From assembly GCA_013397435.1 (NCBI GenBank), contig VZRG01002531.1, forward strand, positions 1 through 64,000: 64,000 nucleotides of DNA, read 5' to 3'. The translations under genes were made by a program, and so were the position numbers. Below the pieces are notes generated by a model. It did no database searches and was not told the origin of the DNA. It saw only the letters and a program-made list of their open reading frames with translations. Positions within the stretch are counted from its first letter, which is position 1. Every line of letters starts with the position of its first letter. This stretch comes from Erythrocercus mccallii. Its lineage: Eukaryota > Chordata > Aves > Passeriformes > Dicruridae. Positions 46,536-58,396 of this stretch are shown here, in pieces.

Positions 46536-48959
46536 CTCACAAGCCAATTTGTTATCTTGCAGATGCTCAGAAAGGCTTTTTGTGGCCTTTGCTTGTAAAT
46601 GTTTGGAAACCATTCATGAATCAAACTAGTGGATGATGAAAAAAAGTTACTGTATGTTGGCCCTGCTGTTGTGTTGATGGATGGAGGCTTGACAGCTGAG
46701 AAGAAAACTGCCTCCAAATTCTGTGCATTGGCTCAAGTGAAACATATTGGTGATAAAGGCAAGCTGAGCTTGAACTGTGAGTGACTGAACATGCTCAGCT
46801 GGAGAGTAGGGCAGGGTGGGCAGAGCAAAGGACTGAGCCTGGAGCATCATTTATGGTTATCCAGAGTCACTGTATTCCTCTAGGTACAGGTGGAGTGTGG
46901 CTCTTGCTGGAGCCTCTGAGGGGGTTTCTGGGACTGTTTCCCTCTGTGGGTGTCATGGATTGTTTGTCATGGCTTGATGGAGGAGCACTTGTGCAAGAAT
47001 CACTCTGGCTACCATTTTCTGGTACTGCCATTTTCTGGCACTGCCATTTAGTTAAAATTTTTAAATGTACCTTCGTAACTCAAGTGCTTGTCACTGCTCA
47101 GTTGCTCTAAGCAGGACTTGAAATTCTGCTGATTTGCAACACAGTTCTTGTTGAAAAATAAGTTTGCAGGAGAGATTTAGATCCTGATGTGCTCGATGAC
47201 ATCAATCCCCACAGTCTGGAGAAGTGCCTATGTGTCTCAAAGGTTAGGGCTCATCCCTTTGCCCCTATGTAGTAACTTTATATTTCTAAGTAGTGTGTTA
47301 GCTGTAATCATCACCCCTAGTTGAATAAATTGGGTATTAAAAAGGACTCTGAAAGAAAAATAATAGGCATGAAAATGAAATCTAGGAGCCCAGGCCATCT
47401 TGTGAAACCTGGGTTCTACTCTGGTCTCAGAGCAGGGAGACCCTCAGGGACAAGGCATGGCTGTGCATCCTTCTGTCCAGTACCTAGTCAAGTTCCTCTT
47501 TCATCCCATATTGCAGCTGAGTCGGGTCCATGGCTCCTTCCCTGGCACATCACCCTAGTGAGATTTCCTGAGGGGAAGCAGAGGAAAACAGGAGAGGTGT
47601 AAGCTGGTGTCCTAAAGTGAATGGTGAGCTGCAGAAGGACAGTGGTTTTGTTTTGTTCAAGCCTTGTGTAATGGGGTGAGATGCTGAGCTATGGTCAGAG
47701 GTCTTCAATATTATTGCATACAAGTTATATCCTAGATTTAAGGAAAACATCTTGCATTATAAAATATCAGGGGATTACCTTTGTTTTTATTTATTTCTAT
47801 CATGTGAAAGCAGACAGACTTAAAATTTAGTTCAAAGCTGAGCAAGTAACTTCTCTGTGAACGTTTACTCGAATGGAGACAAGTTGCAATTTCCTATGGT
47901 AGTTATACTGCTGATTCTGCTGTCTGCTGGCTTTTGTACCAGGCTCATCTGCTCTGTTTTGAGCACCTTCTAGCCGTGAATTAAGTGTTACAACAAATTC
48001 TCACTGATTCTGAACATAGAGATATTTATGATACTACCTGGAATGGTAGAAATCTCCTGCACAGCATTTCTGAATGAAATCCAAAGTACTTAATTTGAGT
48101 GAGGAAGAGCCTTGTGTATGCTTCCCACAATAAATAGCTTTTGAACTGGTGCACAAAAGGCAAATAGACAATAACAATAAACCAGGAAATTGCAGGAAAA
48201 GAAATAGTAGTTTACAGTGAAGAATAGGATGCATTTGGAGCATCTGATTCAGTAATATCTGTTAAAAATTTCAAAAGTGAGAATTCTCACCCAGGGTGAT
48301 AATTCATCCTTTCTGCTCCGGATCTTCAGGCTCTTTCAAATGCTGATATGACTTTGAAACAGTTCTCTTTCTCACTTTGATGGTAATATGAAATACAGAT
48401 TTATGGATAACTAGCCTGAAGTCATTGGTGCCCTGTCTAGGAACTGAAACATTTCTGCTTTTGAAAGGGATCTAAGACATCAGATCTGAGGCTTTAAATC
48501 CAGTCAGGTTAGATGGATTCAAATAAGGAAGGGTTTGATGAAATATACTCTGGGGTACCTAAGGGCCAACAAGATGAATTTCTAAACTATTAAGCTTTAT
48601 TTTATAGAGCTCCTGAAGTGCATGTACAACCTTTGCGGTTTGGGAAAGGACAGATGTAGCATCTGTCTTCAAAAGCAGTAAAAAAGAGACTCTGTGAATT
48701 GACTTCAGATCCTGCAAGCCCCTTGACAGCCCACCAGCATGGAGCTCTGTCCTTGCTCTGTCCCCAGTCCTCACCCACACCAGAACAAGTCCAAAACAGA
48801 CACCCATCCCCAAGAGCTCTCATAAAGAAGTGTCTGAGACTGGAAGCTCCTGGTTGTCCTTCCTTTCCATTAGTGGCCCCTTCACAGCCCCCAGGATCAT
48901 CCTGCTCTGGTTCCTCCATTTATTTCAAAACATTTATTTCAAAAGAGAGTGTGTTATTT
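46536..48959. other. Intergenic stretch with one small tandem repeat
   Basis: A short imperfect tandem repeat of about 16 bp (CCATTTTCTGGTACTG-like, about 2.5 copies) lies at about 47010-47050. Otherwise nothing is recognised. Confidence 0.35.
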
Positions 48960-49104
48960 ACAGATTCAAAAAATACTTTGAGTTAGAAGGGACCCAACAA
49001 GGATCATCAAGTCCAAATCTTAAGTAAATGGCCTGTATGGGGATTGAAACCACCAGCTTGGTGTTATTTACATCCTTCTCTGACCAACTGAGCCAATCAC
49101 AGGG
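48960..49104 (-). mobile_element. tRNA-Ile-derived SINE with CR1-like tail, second copy
   Basis: On the minus strand, a perfect box A (TGGCTCAGTTGG, complement of 49084-49095) and a near box B (complement of 49041-49051) flank an Ile-like anticodon arm. The left end, from 'agttagaagggacccaaca', is the complement of a CR1-like tail. It is the same family as 38765-38897, in opposite orientation. Confidence 0.8.
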
Positions 49105-49302
49105 TGAATTGACTGAAATCACAGAAAATCCAGGGCATTTTGTTCCTGGGCTTCAGCAGACTGTAGGCTTGGAGAGTTCAGTACGACTTGTGTAGACATG
49201 GAAAGAAGCATGGACTGAGGTAAGGGCTGCATGCAGGACATCCTGAACTGATCAGGAATAATTTCCATTCTGGAACATTTTTCTTCTTGGAAATAGTCAT
49301 GG

Positions 49303-49745
49303 GACCATAGAATATCCTGACCTGGAAGTATCTCACAAGGATCATTGAGTCCAGCTCGTGGCTCTGCACAGGACAATACTAAGAATCACACCACGTGCCT
49401 GAGAGTGTTGTCGAAGAGTTTCTTGAGCTCTGTCAGGTTGGTGCTGTGACCACTTCCCTGGGAAGCCTGTTCCAGTGCCCAAACATCCTCTGGGTGGAAA
49501 AACTTTTTATAATATCCAACCTCCCCTGACAGAGTATCGTGTCACTGGTCACCAGAGAGAGGTCAGTGCCTGCCCCTCTGCTTCCCCTTGTAAGGGAGCT
49601 CTAGACAGCAACAAGGTCTCCCCTCAGTTTCCTCCAGGCTGAACAAGCCAAGTGACCTCATATACTCCTTATATGACATCCCCTCTAGAACATTTACCAT
49701 CTTTATGGCCTCCTTTGGACCTCCTTTCTGCCCACAGTAGATCCT
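49303..49745 (-). mobile_element. CR1 LINE 3' fragment
   Basis: Runs from 'gaccatagaatatcctgacc' through 'gtcaggttggtgctgtgacc', 'gggaagcctgttccagtgcc' and 'tcctccaggctgaacaagc' in CR1 order, complement strand. Confidence 0.85.
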
Positions 49746-50563
49746 GATGCTGGCACTGCTTCAGCGTTTTTTAGAATTCAGGGAAATACCCATGTAAATA
49801 AAAGGTATTTCTGAATTTCTAATAGAGAATAGAATATCAGTCCATGGCTGGATGTACAAACAATGTCTCATCCTACACAAATCTAAGAAGCATGAATTCT
49901 CTGAGAAAATGCAGGTCAGCTTGTCCCTTGTCAGTTACCTGCCAGAGTTAAAAAAAAAGAACAAACAGAGAAGTAGACTACAGCATTTATTTCAAGTGTA
50001 AAGTGCTGCATCTTGAATGTACTAAAATATCTCAACACAATGAGCCACATGAAATGACCTATCATAACAAGTCCCAACAAATGAGGCAGTGAAAATGGCT
50101 GGAAAGGAACACGGAGCAATCTTAATGGACTGTTTTTACAAAAACTTATTAACAACTCTTACAGCCCAAAATAGTACGTGTGTCAAATGCTCAACTATAT
50201 TCCCCTCCAAAGCTGCTGCCCTGGGAAAGAGTTTGAGCTCCATAGGAAGGACAGGGAAAATGTGGGACTTTATCTTCTCTGTCACTTGGCAAATTAACCA
50301 CTACTGGTTTTTTTGAAAGTCATTTGCAGCATGAAAGATTTGCGTTTGTTGTGTGTCCCTCCCTGCTTTTGTTCTTTGAACCCTGGTGCAGCAACAATAT
50401 TCAAAGAGCAGTCAGGGCCACCTGGCTGGTAGGTGGCACTGCCAAGCTCCACTCAAATTCTGCACAGAGTGAGGCTCCTGATGAGTAAGGTGCAGCATAA
50501 ACCTGGAGCATCACAGCTGCACTGGAGTAACTCTGCTCAGGCACAGATTTAGAGAGAACCAAG
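49746..50563. other. Intergenic stretch, nothing recognised
   Basis: No gene or repeat family is recognised. Confidence 0.35.
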
Positions 50564-50735
50564 GTCATAGAGTCAAACAATAATAGAATGGTTTGGGCTG
50601 AAAGGGACCTTTAAGGAGTAAGTTGCTCAGAGCCCTGTCCAACCTAACTTTGAATATTCCCAGGAATGGGACATCCACGGCCTCTCTGGGTAACCTGTGT
50701 TAGTGTTTTACTACACTCATTAAAAAAAAATAAAT
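50564..50735 (-). mobile_element. CR1 LINE 3' fragment
   Basis: 'tagaatggtttgggctgaaa', 'tgctcagagccctgtccaac' and 'acggcctctctgggtaacct', complement of a CR1 3' end, with an A-rich interruption at the right. Confidence 0.9.
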
Positions 50736-52457
50736 TCTTTGCATGAAATCTGAGGTGCCAGTGGCACTCTCAGAACAGCTTTGTAGCTCCACTGTAGAAC
50801 TTATGAAGTTTGCAATTTTTTCTTTCTTATGATTTGGGGGAGGAAATGTGTTTGTCAGTATTTAAAGGGGCCTCTTCTCCTTTATTCCCTTTGCTCTCAG
50901 GGAGCTGAAGTAGCAGCAGGTGAGTTGAAGGTTCACAAACAGGACTTGACTGCACTGAAGTCAATGGAGGCACCAGTGGGGTTTTGCATGATTGTGGCCT
51001 GCATAATTTCTAGTTAAGCATGCAAAAGAAACAATTTTAAACCACCTTCTTATAACTATTCTAGATCTAGACAGCTGCTTTTAGAAACAAGAGACCTTTC
51101 AGCTTATTAGCCAACTGCCTTGCTATCACAGAAATCTCTTTTATAAGCTTTTGAAAGAACTCACCCTGAAAGTCTGTTTTCAAAGAAATGTTATGTTCTG
51201 CTTTTGGAAGAGATTCTGATCACTTTAGAGGCAAGAAGCCTTCTAATTTTCAGCCTAAGTATATTTGTGGACAGTGTGTACCTATTTGTTCTCCTGCCAA
51301 CACTGTGCTTTAGGTTAAATGGATCCTTTCCTCTCCTCTGTTTGCTTTCCCTTTCCTCCTTGCTGTATTTATAGAAAGCAATTAACACACCTTCTTAGCC
51401 TCTGGTTTCCTAGGCTCAGAAAACCAAACTCTGGACACCATTCAGGAAGCCATCCTTCCTTGATAGAATTGTTCAGAAATACTTGCTGCCGGACCCAGTT
51501 TCTTGCATGATATGTGTAACATTTGGGACAGAATTAATTTAGTCCCTGGTTCAAGTGTACCAGGTTCCTTGACTTCTTTTCCCCTCAATCTCCTTTTCAG
51601 CTCTCAGTGTGCATCCTCATTTAGTCACCTTGCCTTGTCCACACAATAAACCATGACATCCTGGTTAAAATGTGGTATTATTTTACTTGCAAGCTTTGCC
51701 TGTATGATCTGTAGATGTTGTTCCACATTCTTTCTTTCACTTATTTCCCTTTTTGCTTAAGTGGTCCCTTTTTTGCATCCCTGAGGTACTTCCTGCTGAT
51801 TCTTACTATCCCTTGAATCTAGTCCACCTCTCACAATTGTCAAAATGCTCTTCTAATATTTTTGCAAATAGTTAAAAGCCTGAGCATCTGAAAGATGCCC
51901 TTGTTCATTCAATAGTGAAATTAAATCACCAGGAAAGTGTTATGCTTTTGTTCCAGCCCCTCTGTAGTGCCTTTTAGTGAACCACAAAAATTTGAGAATG
52001 GTGCCAGGTCACAATGACACTGTTCATCTCGTCCATCATCATCCTGTCCCCATTTGGCATTGTGTTCCTTGTGTGCTAGCCCATGGATATTTCTGGCCTG
52101 CCTTAGTTCTTCAGTCATGTCATTCCTCTAGAAACAAGCTGTGTTTTCTGATGCAGTGACATTTCTAGGGGGCAGGGGAGGATTTTGTGAGATAACTCAC
52201 ATCTTTTGTAAGCAAGCATAGCCAAGTTTTCCGAGTAGAGGAAACTCGTATTTACCACACCATGGCATGAAGCCTCTAAGATCAGCATGAAAGAGCTCTA
52301 ACAGGACTTTTTTTATTTGTGCCACAGGGTGGATGAAAGCTGAAAGTCACCTTGTCCATCCAACTTGGCATGGACATCCAACTTAGGGACTTTGACTCTT
52401 GCAGCAGATGGCTCATCCTCCTTTGCTTTTTCTCTCTCCTTTACCTGGAGATGAAAT
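50736..52457. other. Intergenic stretch, nothing recognised
   Basis: No gene or repeat family is recognised. An AATAAA at about 51646 has no recognisable transcript upstream. Confidence 0.3.
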
Positions 52458-52940
52458 CAGAATCATAGAATGGTTTGGGTTGGATGGGACCATAAAGATC
52501 ATCCACTTCCAACTCCCCTGCCATGAACAGGGACACTTTCCACAAGACCACATTTCTCAAAGCTCCATCCAACCTATCCTTGAATACTTCCAGGGATGGG
52601 GCATTCACAGCTTCTCTGTGGAATCTCTGCCATGGCCTCACCACCATCACAGGAAAGAAACTTTCTCCAGATATATAATCTACTTGTTTTAATTTTAAAT
52701 CCATTCCCCCTTGTCCTGTCTCTACATGCTCTTGCAAAAAGCTCCTCTCCATCTTTCTTGAAGGCTCCCTTTGGGTACCAGAAGGTTGTAATTAGGTCAT
52801 CCCTAAGCCGTCTCTTTTCCAGTCTGAACAAACCAAATTCTTACAGTCTTTCATTGTAGGAGAGGTGCTCCATGCCTCTAATCGTCTTGCTGGCCCTCCT
52901 CTGGACTTGCTCCACCTGATCAATGTCCTTCCAAATGCAG
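52458..52940 (-). mobile_element. CR1 LINE 3' fragment, well preserved
   Basis: Begins 'aatcatagaatggtttgggt' and keeps the CR1 order through 'ttccagggatggggcattca', 'ccattccccttgtcctgtc' (one base skipped), 'ttgaaggctccctttgggta' and 'tggccctcctctggacttgc'. Among the closest to the CR1 consensus here, hence probably among the younger copies. Confidence 0.95.
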
Positions 52941-52991
52941 CATTTTTGTCTCTTTGGGTGCATTATTTCACTAAATTGCAACAAAGCAGCA

Positions 52992-53402
52992 TCAAGTGAA
53001 GAAAAGCTGTTCTTGCCCACCCTCAGTCTTCTGAGAGTTAAAATCCAGGTAGACAAGCAAGTGGTTGTTTTGTAAGGTTTCTAGTGGGGTCCCAGAAGTA
53101 TTTTCCAGGATGAGGGAAACGTGAACCCATGGCTTCTGGACAGCAGGATCAATCTTGATGATCAGCCTCTGTAATCTTTTCCCTGTGGAAACGGCTATCA
53201 GGTCTGGAAGAAAATCTTCCCTCTCATACCACAAGGAAGGTGCCTGGACTGTGCTAATGTTGTTCCCTGGGAACAGCATCAGCTTGAAGCGCCTGCCAGC
53301 TGTCAGAACCACATTTAATCTTTGGAATAGCTGTGCAAATCTAGTGAGTGTGCCTTGCTGCAATCCAGTGCTGTCAACACTGCTCAGAAATGACTGACCT
53401 TT
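52992..53402 (-). other. Unrecognised open frame, 136 codons, protein-like composition
   Basis: Open from 53402 to a TGA ending at 52992, without an ATG near the start, so it would have to be an exon or a remnant. The product has balanced, non-repetitive composition with alternating hydrophobic and charged residues (for example RRFKLMLFPGNNIS, and IIKIDPAVQKPWVHVSLIL in the middle). That is unlike the Pro/Ser/Arg-rich chance frames elsewhere. An AG acceptor-like site occurs at its 5' side, and a donor-like GAGG|GTGGGC near codon 125. A second frame, 53518-53706 on the same strand, contains a loosely similar phrase. I do not recognise the family; it could be a decayed exon, a retroposed gene fragment or chance. 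Confidence 0.2.
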
Positions 53403-55204
53403 TCAGTGCCTGTGCAGAAGGAGTGAAGGTTTACAAAGGGGCATGCTGAAAACTGCTGACTAACAAGGAACAAATCCAACATGGTGGTGTCGTTCTTCCT
53501 AGAACACTTCAGTCTCTTTATGTGAATTCAGCACCATCAGCATTTGGGGGTTGGCAGATCAGACTGAGGGGAGCAGAGCTGTGAAATGTTTCGTGGATCT
53601 TTTCAGGGAAGATCAGCATGGTCAGGGTAATACTGAAACGTGCTTGATTGGGCATTAGCACTTCTGTTAGTTGTGCAACACAAATCTGTCTTCCTATGCT
53701 TTCCACACAAAGTGACAGTTCTAGTCACCTCCTAATCACACAGGCACAAGGTGTGATGCCATCCCACTTCTGTATCTGATATGATTTCTTCAAGAATAAA
53801 GTCTTTCTGGAAGACATATGTTGTCAAACACAAGCTTGTACTTCTTGTATGAATGACTAAGTGTAAAAGTTTTAGATGTTCCAGAGGCAAAAACAAATGT
53901 TCAGATAGTCCCTCCCAGCATTAAATTTAGTGTATGATCAGAAATTAATCTATCTAACATTATTTATGAGCTCTGGGCTAATGATATAGGTGTACAACAA
54001 CGTGTAGAAATGCAGGTCTTATACTTGAGAAGGTCAGATCCATTTTCAGCATCTGATGACAAATTTGACTAAGTTTAAGTTTTACCTTATCTGAGGTCTG
54101 ATCCCCTTTTTCTTCCTCCCTATTTTACTTCTATACAGGAAAAAGAATCTCAGACCACCAGAAAGGAGCCTTCAAGGAACAGATTGCTTGTGGGTGCCAT
54201 AATTTAGAATTTTTGGAAAAAAAACCCCTATTTTTAGATATGGCATGGCAAAATGTAGGAAGAGATAAACTTCCAGGGAGATGGGAGTGAATGGTATTAT
54301 TCAAATAATAAGGCAGTTGTATACAGTTCTCAGTTCTGGTTGCATTTTGACAGAATCATTGGAGTGCTGGTTGTAAGGAACCTCTGAAGGGCTCTAGTAC
54401 ATCCTCAAGCTGAAATCAGTACTATTCCCAGCATCAGACAAAGCCATTGCTAGTCTGATTTACATTTCATCTCTAAAGTTTCAGGCTCTACTATCCGTCT
54501 GTATGGCAGAGATTTGTTCTTCCAGGACTATATTGTTCTCCTGCTAAGAAGTTTCTATGGGCCAAGTCTGACCCCATCAACTTGGGGTCATTGCCATCTT
54601 GAACCTGAAATAATCTAGATTATATATATATTTTTACTTAACCATAGGGGGATATTGAGTTGACTTATTCTTGCTTTCTTCAGTAGAGGAGATCAGTATG
54701 CACCTTGTTTTTGCAGTGTTATTGGAGATGTTACAAACTTCTAACATTAAATGATGCTGGACTTGAAATTCTAGCTGTTCTGCCCCTGACAAGGGACAAA
54801 ATTATGCTTGATCAGACTGACTGAGGAGGACCCACAGACACAACAGGGAGTGAAAGCATGACCAGATCTGTGGCTGGAAGCATCCACTAAGCTGCTGGGT
54901 GGGATGACCTTGTCCAATGTGAAACACACCACTGGTGGATCTGCAGGCCAGTTCATGAAGCAAATGCGGTCCTGGGTGCAGGGGGGCCTTTCTCTCCATG
55001 CACTCAGGTCTCCTTCTCTGCAGTTCTGCCCATGGAGGGTTTGAGAGTCCTGCCTTGGAGCACTGGATCCTCTGGGCCTGGTAAAAATTGATCTGTTGTG
55101 TGAATGTGTGGATGAGAAGGAAGAGAGGAAGGAGGTGACAAGAAACACCTCTAGCCCTCCCTTTGTCAAAACTGTCATGAAAGATACAGATACAAATCTA
55201 GTAG
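53403..55204. other. Intergenic stretch, nothing recognised beyond a short ORF
   Basis: The open frame 53518-53706 (minus) is mentioned with the entry at 52992. The rest is AT-moderate DNA without recognised elements. Confidence 0.3.
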
Positions 55205-55480
55205 AAAGCATCCAAAGGAGGGCACAGTGAACGGCCTTGAGGGGAAGCTGTATGGAGGAACAGCTGAGGGCGCTTGATCTGTTCAGCCTGAAGAAGAGGA
55301 GACTGAGGGGACACCTGATTGCACTCTATGGCACCAAGCCTGCCAGAGACCAAGAAACATTTGGACAGCACTCAGGCACACGGTGTGATTCTTGGTGATG
55401 GTCCTAGGCTGGGCTGGGAGTTGGACTCGATCCTTGTGGGTCTCCTTCAACTGAGGACATTCTATGATTGTGTGATTCTA
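55205..55480 (+). mobile_element. CR1 LINE 3' fragment with internal deletion
   Basis: The 5' part ('ggaggaacagctgagggcgc', 'gttcagcctgaagaagagga') stops at 'cacctgattgcactctatgg'. It jumps to the distal part ('gagttggactcgatccttgt', 'gaggacattctatgattgtg'), so the middle of the usual CR1 3' end is missing. Confidence 0.85.
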
Positions 55481-56484
55481 CTGCACTGGTTGAGACCCTT
55501 AAAGACCCTCATGGCCTATTGTTGGCTCCATAACAGTCACACTGGCCTAGGACATGCACTCTTTAACACCTTACTAGGATGTCACTGTTTGTCTTAGGCC
55601 ACCAGTGTGTATTCATAAGGTGTGAGGTTTGGAGTGAGGCATCTTCACATTTCTATTGCCAATTATATTTCTGAGTAATTTGAGACTGGAAGCCAAGTTA
55701 CTGAGTCTGGTAAGGTAGCACAGTGTGGGAGAAGAGCAAGGGAAAATGTGGGGTTGTAATTCTGAGATACCAGTGGTAGGTGGATAGCTTAGTTTTGAGA
55801 TTTGCATACAGGCAAATAGAGGGGTTTTCGTCCACAGCTTCTATACCAGCACACTGAAAATTTTGGTCTTGAAAAGAGGTGGGAGTAGAATACCAAAGGT
55901 AAAGCATACCAAAGGCTTGTGCTGTAGACTGCAATATTTTGTAAAAAATGTATGTAAAATTTTTCCATGACCACGGAGAAATCTCATCATCTGAGTGACA
56001 CCATGACTCAGGGTCAGGCTTGAGGGAGGAACATTTTCTTTGACAAAAATTATTTTTATATTTTTGAAAAAATTATTTCTTTTACCACAGTATATTGCTT
56101 AAGGTGAAAATTAGAGACATTATTTTTTTGGACTGTTTTCTGAGAGGTGTGTTGGGGAGGAATGGGGTGACACGACTGAAAACCCCATCTCTAGTTTTGC
56201 CTGGGAGAATTTGGCATGGAAATTTGCACTGGGCTAGAGTCAACCTGATTTATGCAGTTCTTAGGAAAATTAGACAGCTGGACAAATATTGGGAAAAAAA
56301 TAAAAATAAACACGTGTGAAATTTTAAAAACATTTGCCCTGACTTACACTCATCTTCGTGCTTCTCGCCCACAAACATCTTGGCACACAGTTTATTATCA
56401 GGAGGGCTTGCTGAAAGAGCAATTTCTATGTCTGTGCTTCAGAACAGTCAGGAACTGTGCTTGCAGTCAGGCTTGATAAAGAAA
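55481..56484. other. Intergenic stretch, nothing recognised
   Basis: No gene or repeat family is recognised. Confidence 0.35.
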
Positions 56485-56830
56485 TGGAGGCTGAGGGGAG
56501 ATTTTCTCACTCTCTACCTGAAAGGAAGTCGTGGACAGGTGGGAGTCAGTTTCTTCTCCCAAGAAACAAGTGATAAGACAAGAGGAAACAGCCTCAAATT
56601 GCACCAGATGAGGTTTTAGGCTATTAGGAACAACTTCTTCACTGAAATGGGGATCAGACATTCAAAGAGGCTGCCCAGGGAAGTGGCTGAGTCATCATCC
56701 CTGAAGCTATTTAAAAGACATGTAGATGTGGCACCTAGGGACATGGTATAACAGCAGGCTTGGCAGTGCTGGATTAATGATGAGACTGGATAACCTTAAA
56801 GAACTTTTCCAAGCTTTATGAATCTATGCA
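56485..56830 (+). mobile_element. CR1-like LINE fragment
   Basis: 'ggctgaggggagattttctc', 'agaggaaacagcctcaaatt', 'gaggctgcccagggaagtgg', 'gcttggcagtgctggattaa' and the terminal 'tatgaatctatg' follow the order of an older CR1 subfamily. Confidence 0.8.
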
Positions 56831-57968
56831 GTCAGACACATTGTGTAGCATGGGGAGAGAGTGAGATGCTGGGCCACAAATAGAGAGTGTGTGTGGTCTG
56901 TCAGAGCCAATAACTTAAATAAGAAATGAATTAATGAAGACTATAACCTGATCTTTCTAGACAGAAAAAAGTTAGAGCTGCTAATTACTCCCATCCAAAC
57001 GGCAATGCAGATACGTGGGCACAAATCCCACTTTACTAAGAAATTTCTATGTGTTTGTAGATGTAAATGAAAGGCTGTACATCTTAAAAAAACCTAGAAA
57101 TCAGGCATCCATCAGGCAGGCTTCGCTAAGGAAGAGCTGTAGCAGAGAAGCCTATGACCCAGATCTTCCCACCCTGGGCACAGGGAATTTTCTCCTCCTC
57201 TTATTCAGCAGCATTGCTGGTCCAAGCCTGGCCTGAGGTGGTTTAAGGGATACACGCAAAACAAATGTAGCCAGTGCACAGAGGAAATGCTGGGAATTGG
57301 CTGGTTCTGTTTTAGTGCCTGATCTCCTTCAAGAACACCTGGCACCGTATAAAGCAAAAGCAAACTGCATGGATAGTTCCATGGCCTCTGAATAAACTTC
57401 AGCAAAACACACTGCTCCATTCAACCTCCAAAATTAATAAATGCTGTCTGTATGCAGTCTCTGGAATCAGGTATGCCTGGCAGCACTCTCTGCCTGCCTC
57501 TTTGAGGAGAGACAGCTGATTTACCAGAGAAACTCCTTGATGAAGGCCTCAAACACACTAATTCCTATAGAGAGAGGAGTTGCAGACCAAACAGACTCAC
57601 TGCTGGGAATTTTTACTTAATTTAAGTACAAATAGCACAGATTTCTGATGCCTTAATATTGACCAAGGAAAAAAAAGAACACAAACACCTTCTGTGCTCC
57701 TTCCCCTGAATCAGTTATTATATCCCCTTTCCTAGCCTCAGCTTCTCTGACTTTCACCCCATGTCACAGTTATCCTGTTCTGATTTCTCTGATGGCATCA
57801 TAATTTCTTCTGAGGCTGGGCTTGGAACTGTATCTTGCTGATGCTTTTCACTTTTCTGTTCAGTTCATTTTTCTCTGCCACCATTTTTTTTTCTCTAGAT
57901 TTTTCTCTGCTGCTCTTTGATTCTAGGTTGTCATCAAAGGGTTATTTTAGTGTGACCACTATGGCAAG
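56831..57968. other. Intergenic stretch, nothing recognised
   Basis: No gene or repeat family is recognised. Confidence 0.35.
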
Positions 57969-58150
57969 GGTCACGTCTGTCTGCAGTCCCTCAGGGTCTC
58001 CCTGCACTTCTGTTTTCCCCATGGCCACAGTTCCTCCAGGGTATATGGGTGTGGGTCACCTATAGCTGCAGTCCCTCAGGGGTGTTCCTACAACAAGGAA
58101 CCCTCAGGGATGTCCCCACACTGGCATGGATGTTCACAGCCTCAGCCCCT
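57969..58150. repeat. Degenerate minisatellite, ~40-bp units
   Basis: Four to five diverged units are built around CTGCAGTCCCTCAGGG (57981-57996 and 58066-58081), with weaker copies at about 58026-58041 and 58100-58110. The two best copies are about 85 bp apart. Confidence 0.6.
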
Positions 58151-58166
58151 TAGGTTTTGGTTACCA

Positions 58167-58396
58167 AAACCAGAGTTAAAGATAATCTCAGTGCAGGGAA
58201 TTTGGTCCTCTTGACTGCTTCAAAGCAGAGCTTTATGTTTCCCTTTAGAAAATCAATTTGGTATTAGTAAAATAAAAGAAGTAAATGAAAGGATCTTCAT
58301 GTTACCTAGGGCATTAAAAATAAAGTCTCTGAAATATGTTTAAAGCAAACTAACATTCAGAAATCACAGAACAACTGCCATTGAAATGTGAATCAG
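58167..58396. repeat. Dispersed repeat, copy 1 (unknown class)
   Basis: Aligns by eye over its whole length with 62028-62282 in the same orientation. Shared phrases include 'cctcttgactgctt', 'agaaaatcaa', 'atatgtttaaagcaa', 'ctaacattcagaaa' and 'ctgccattgaa'. There are no obvious TIRs, poly(A) tail or coding capacity. Confidence 0.7.

Noticed and set aside
54350..54600. Possible further CR1 fragment starting 'agaatcattggagtgc'
   Set aside because: Only a short opening resembles CR1. The following sequence does not keep the CR1 order, so I did not annotate it.
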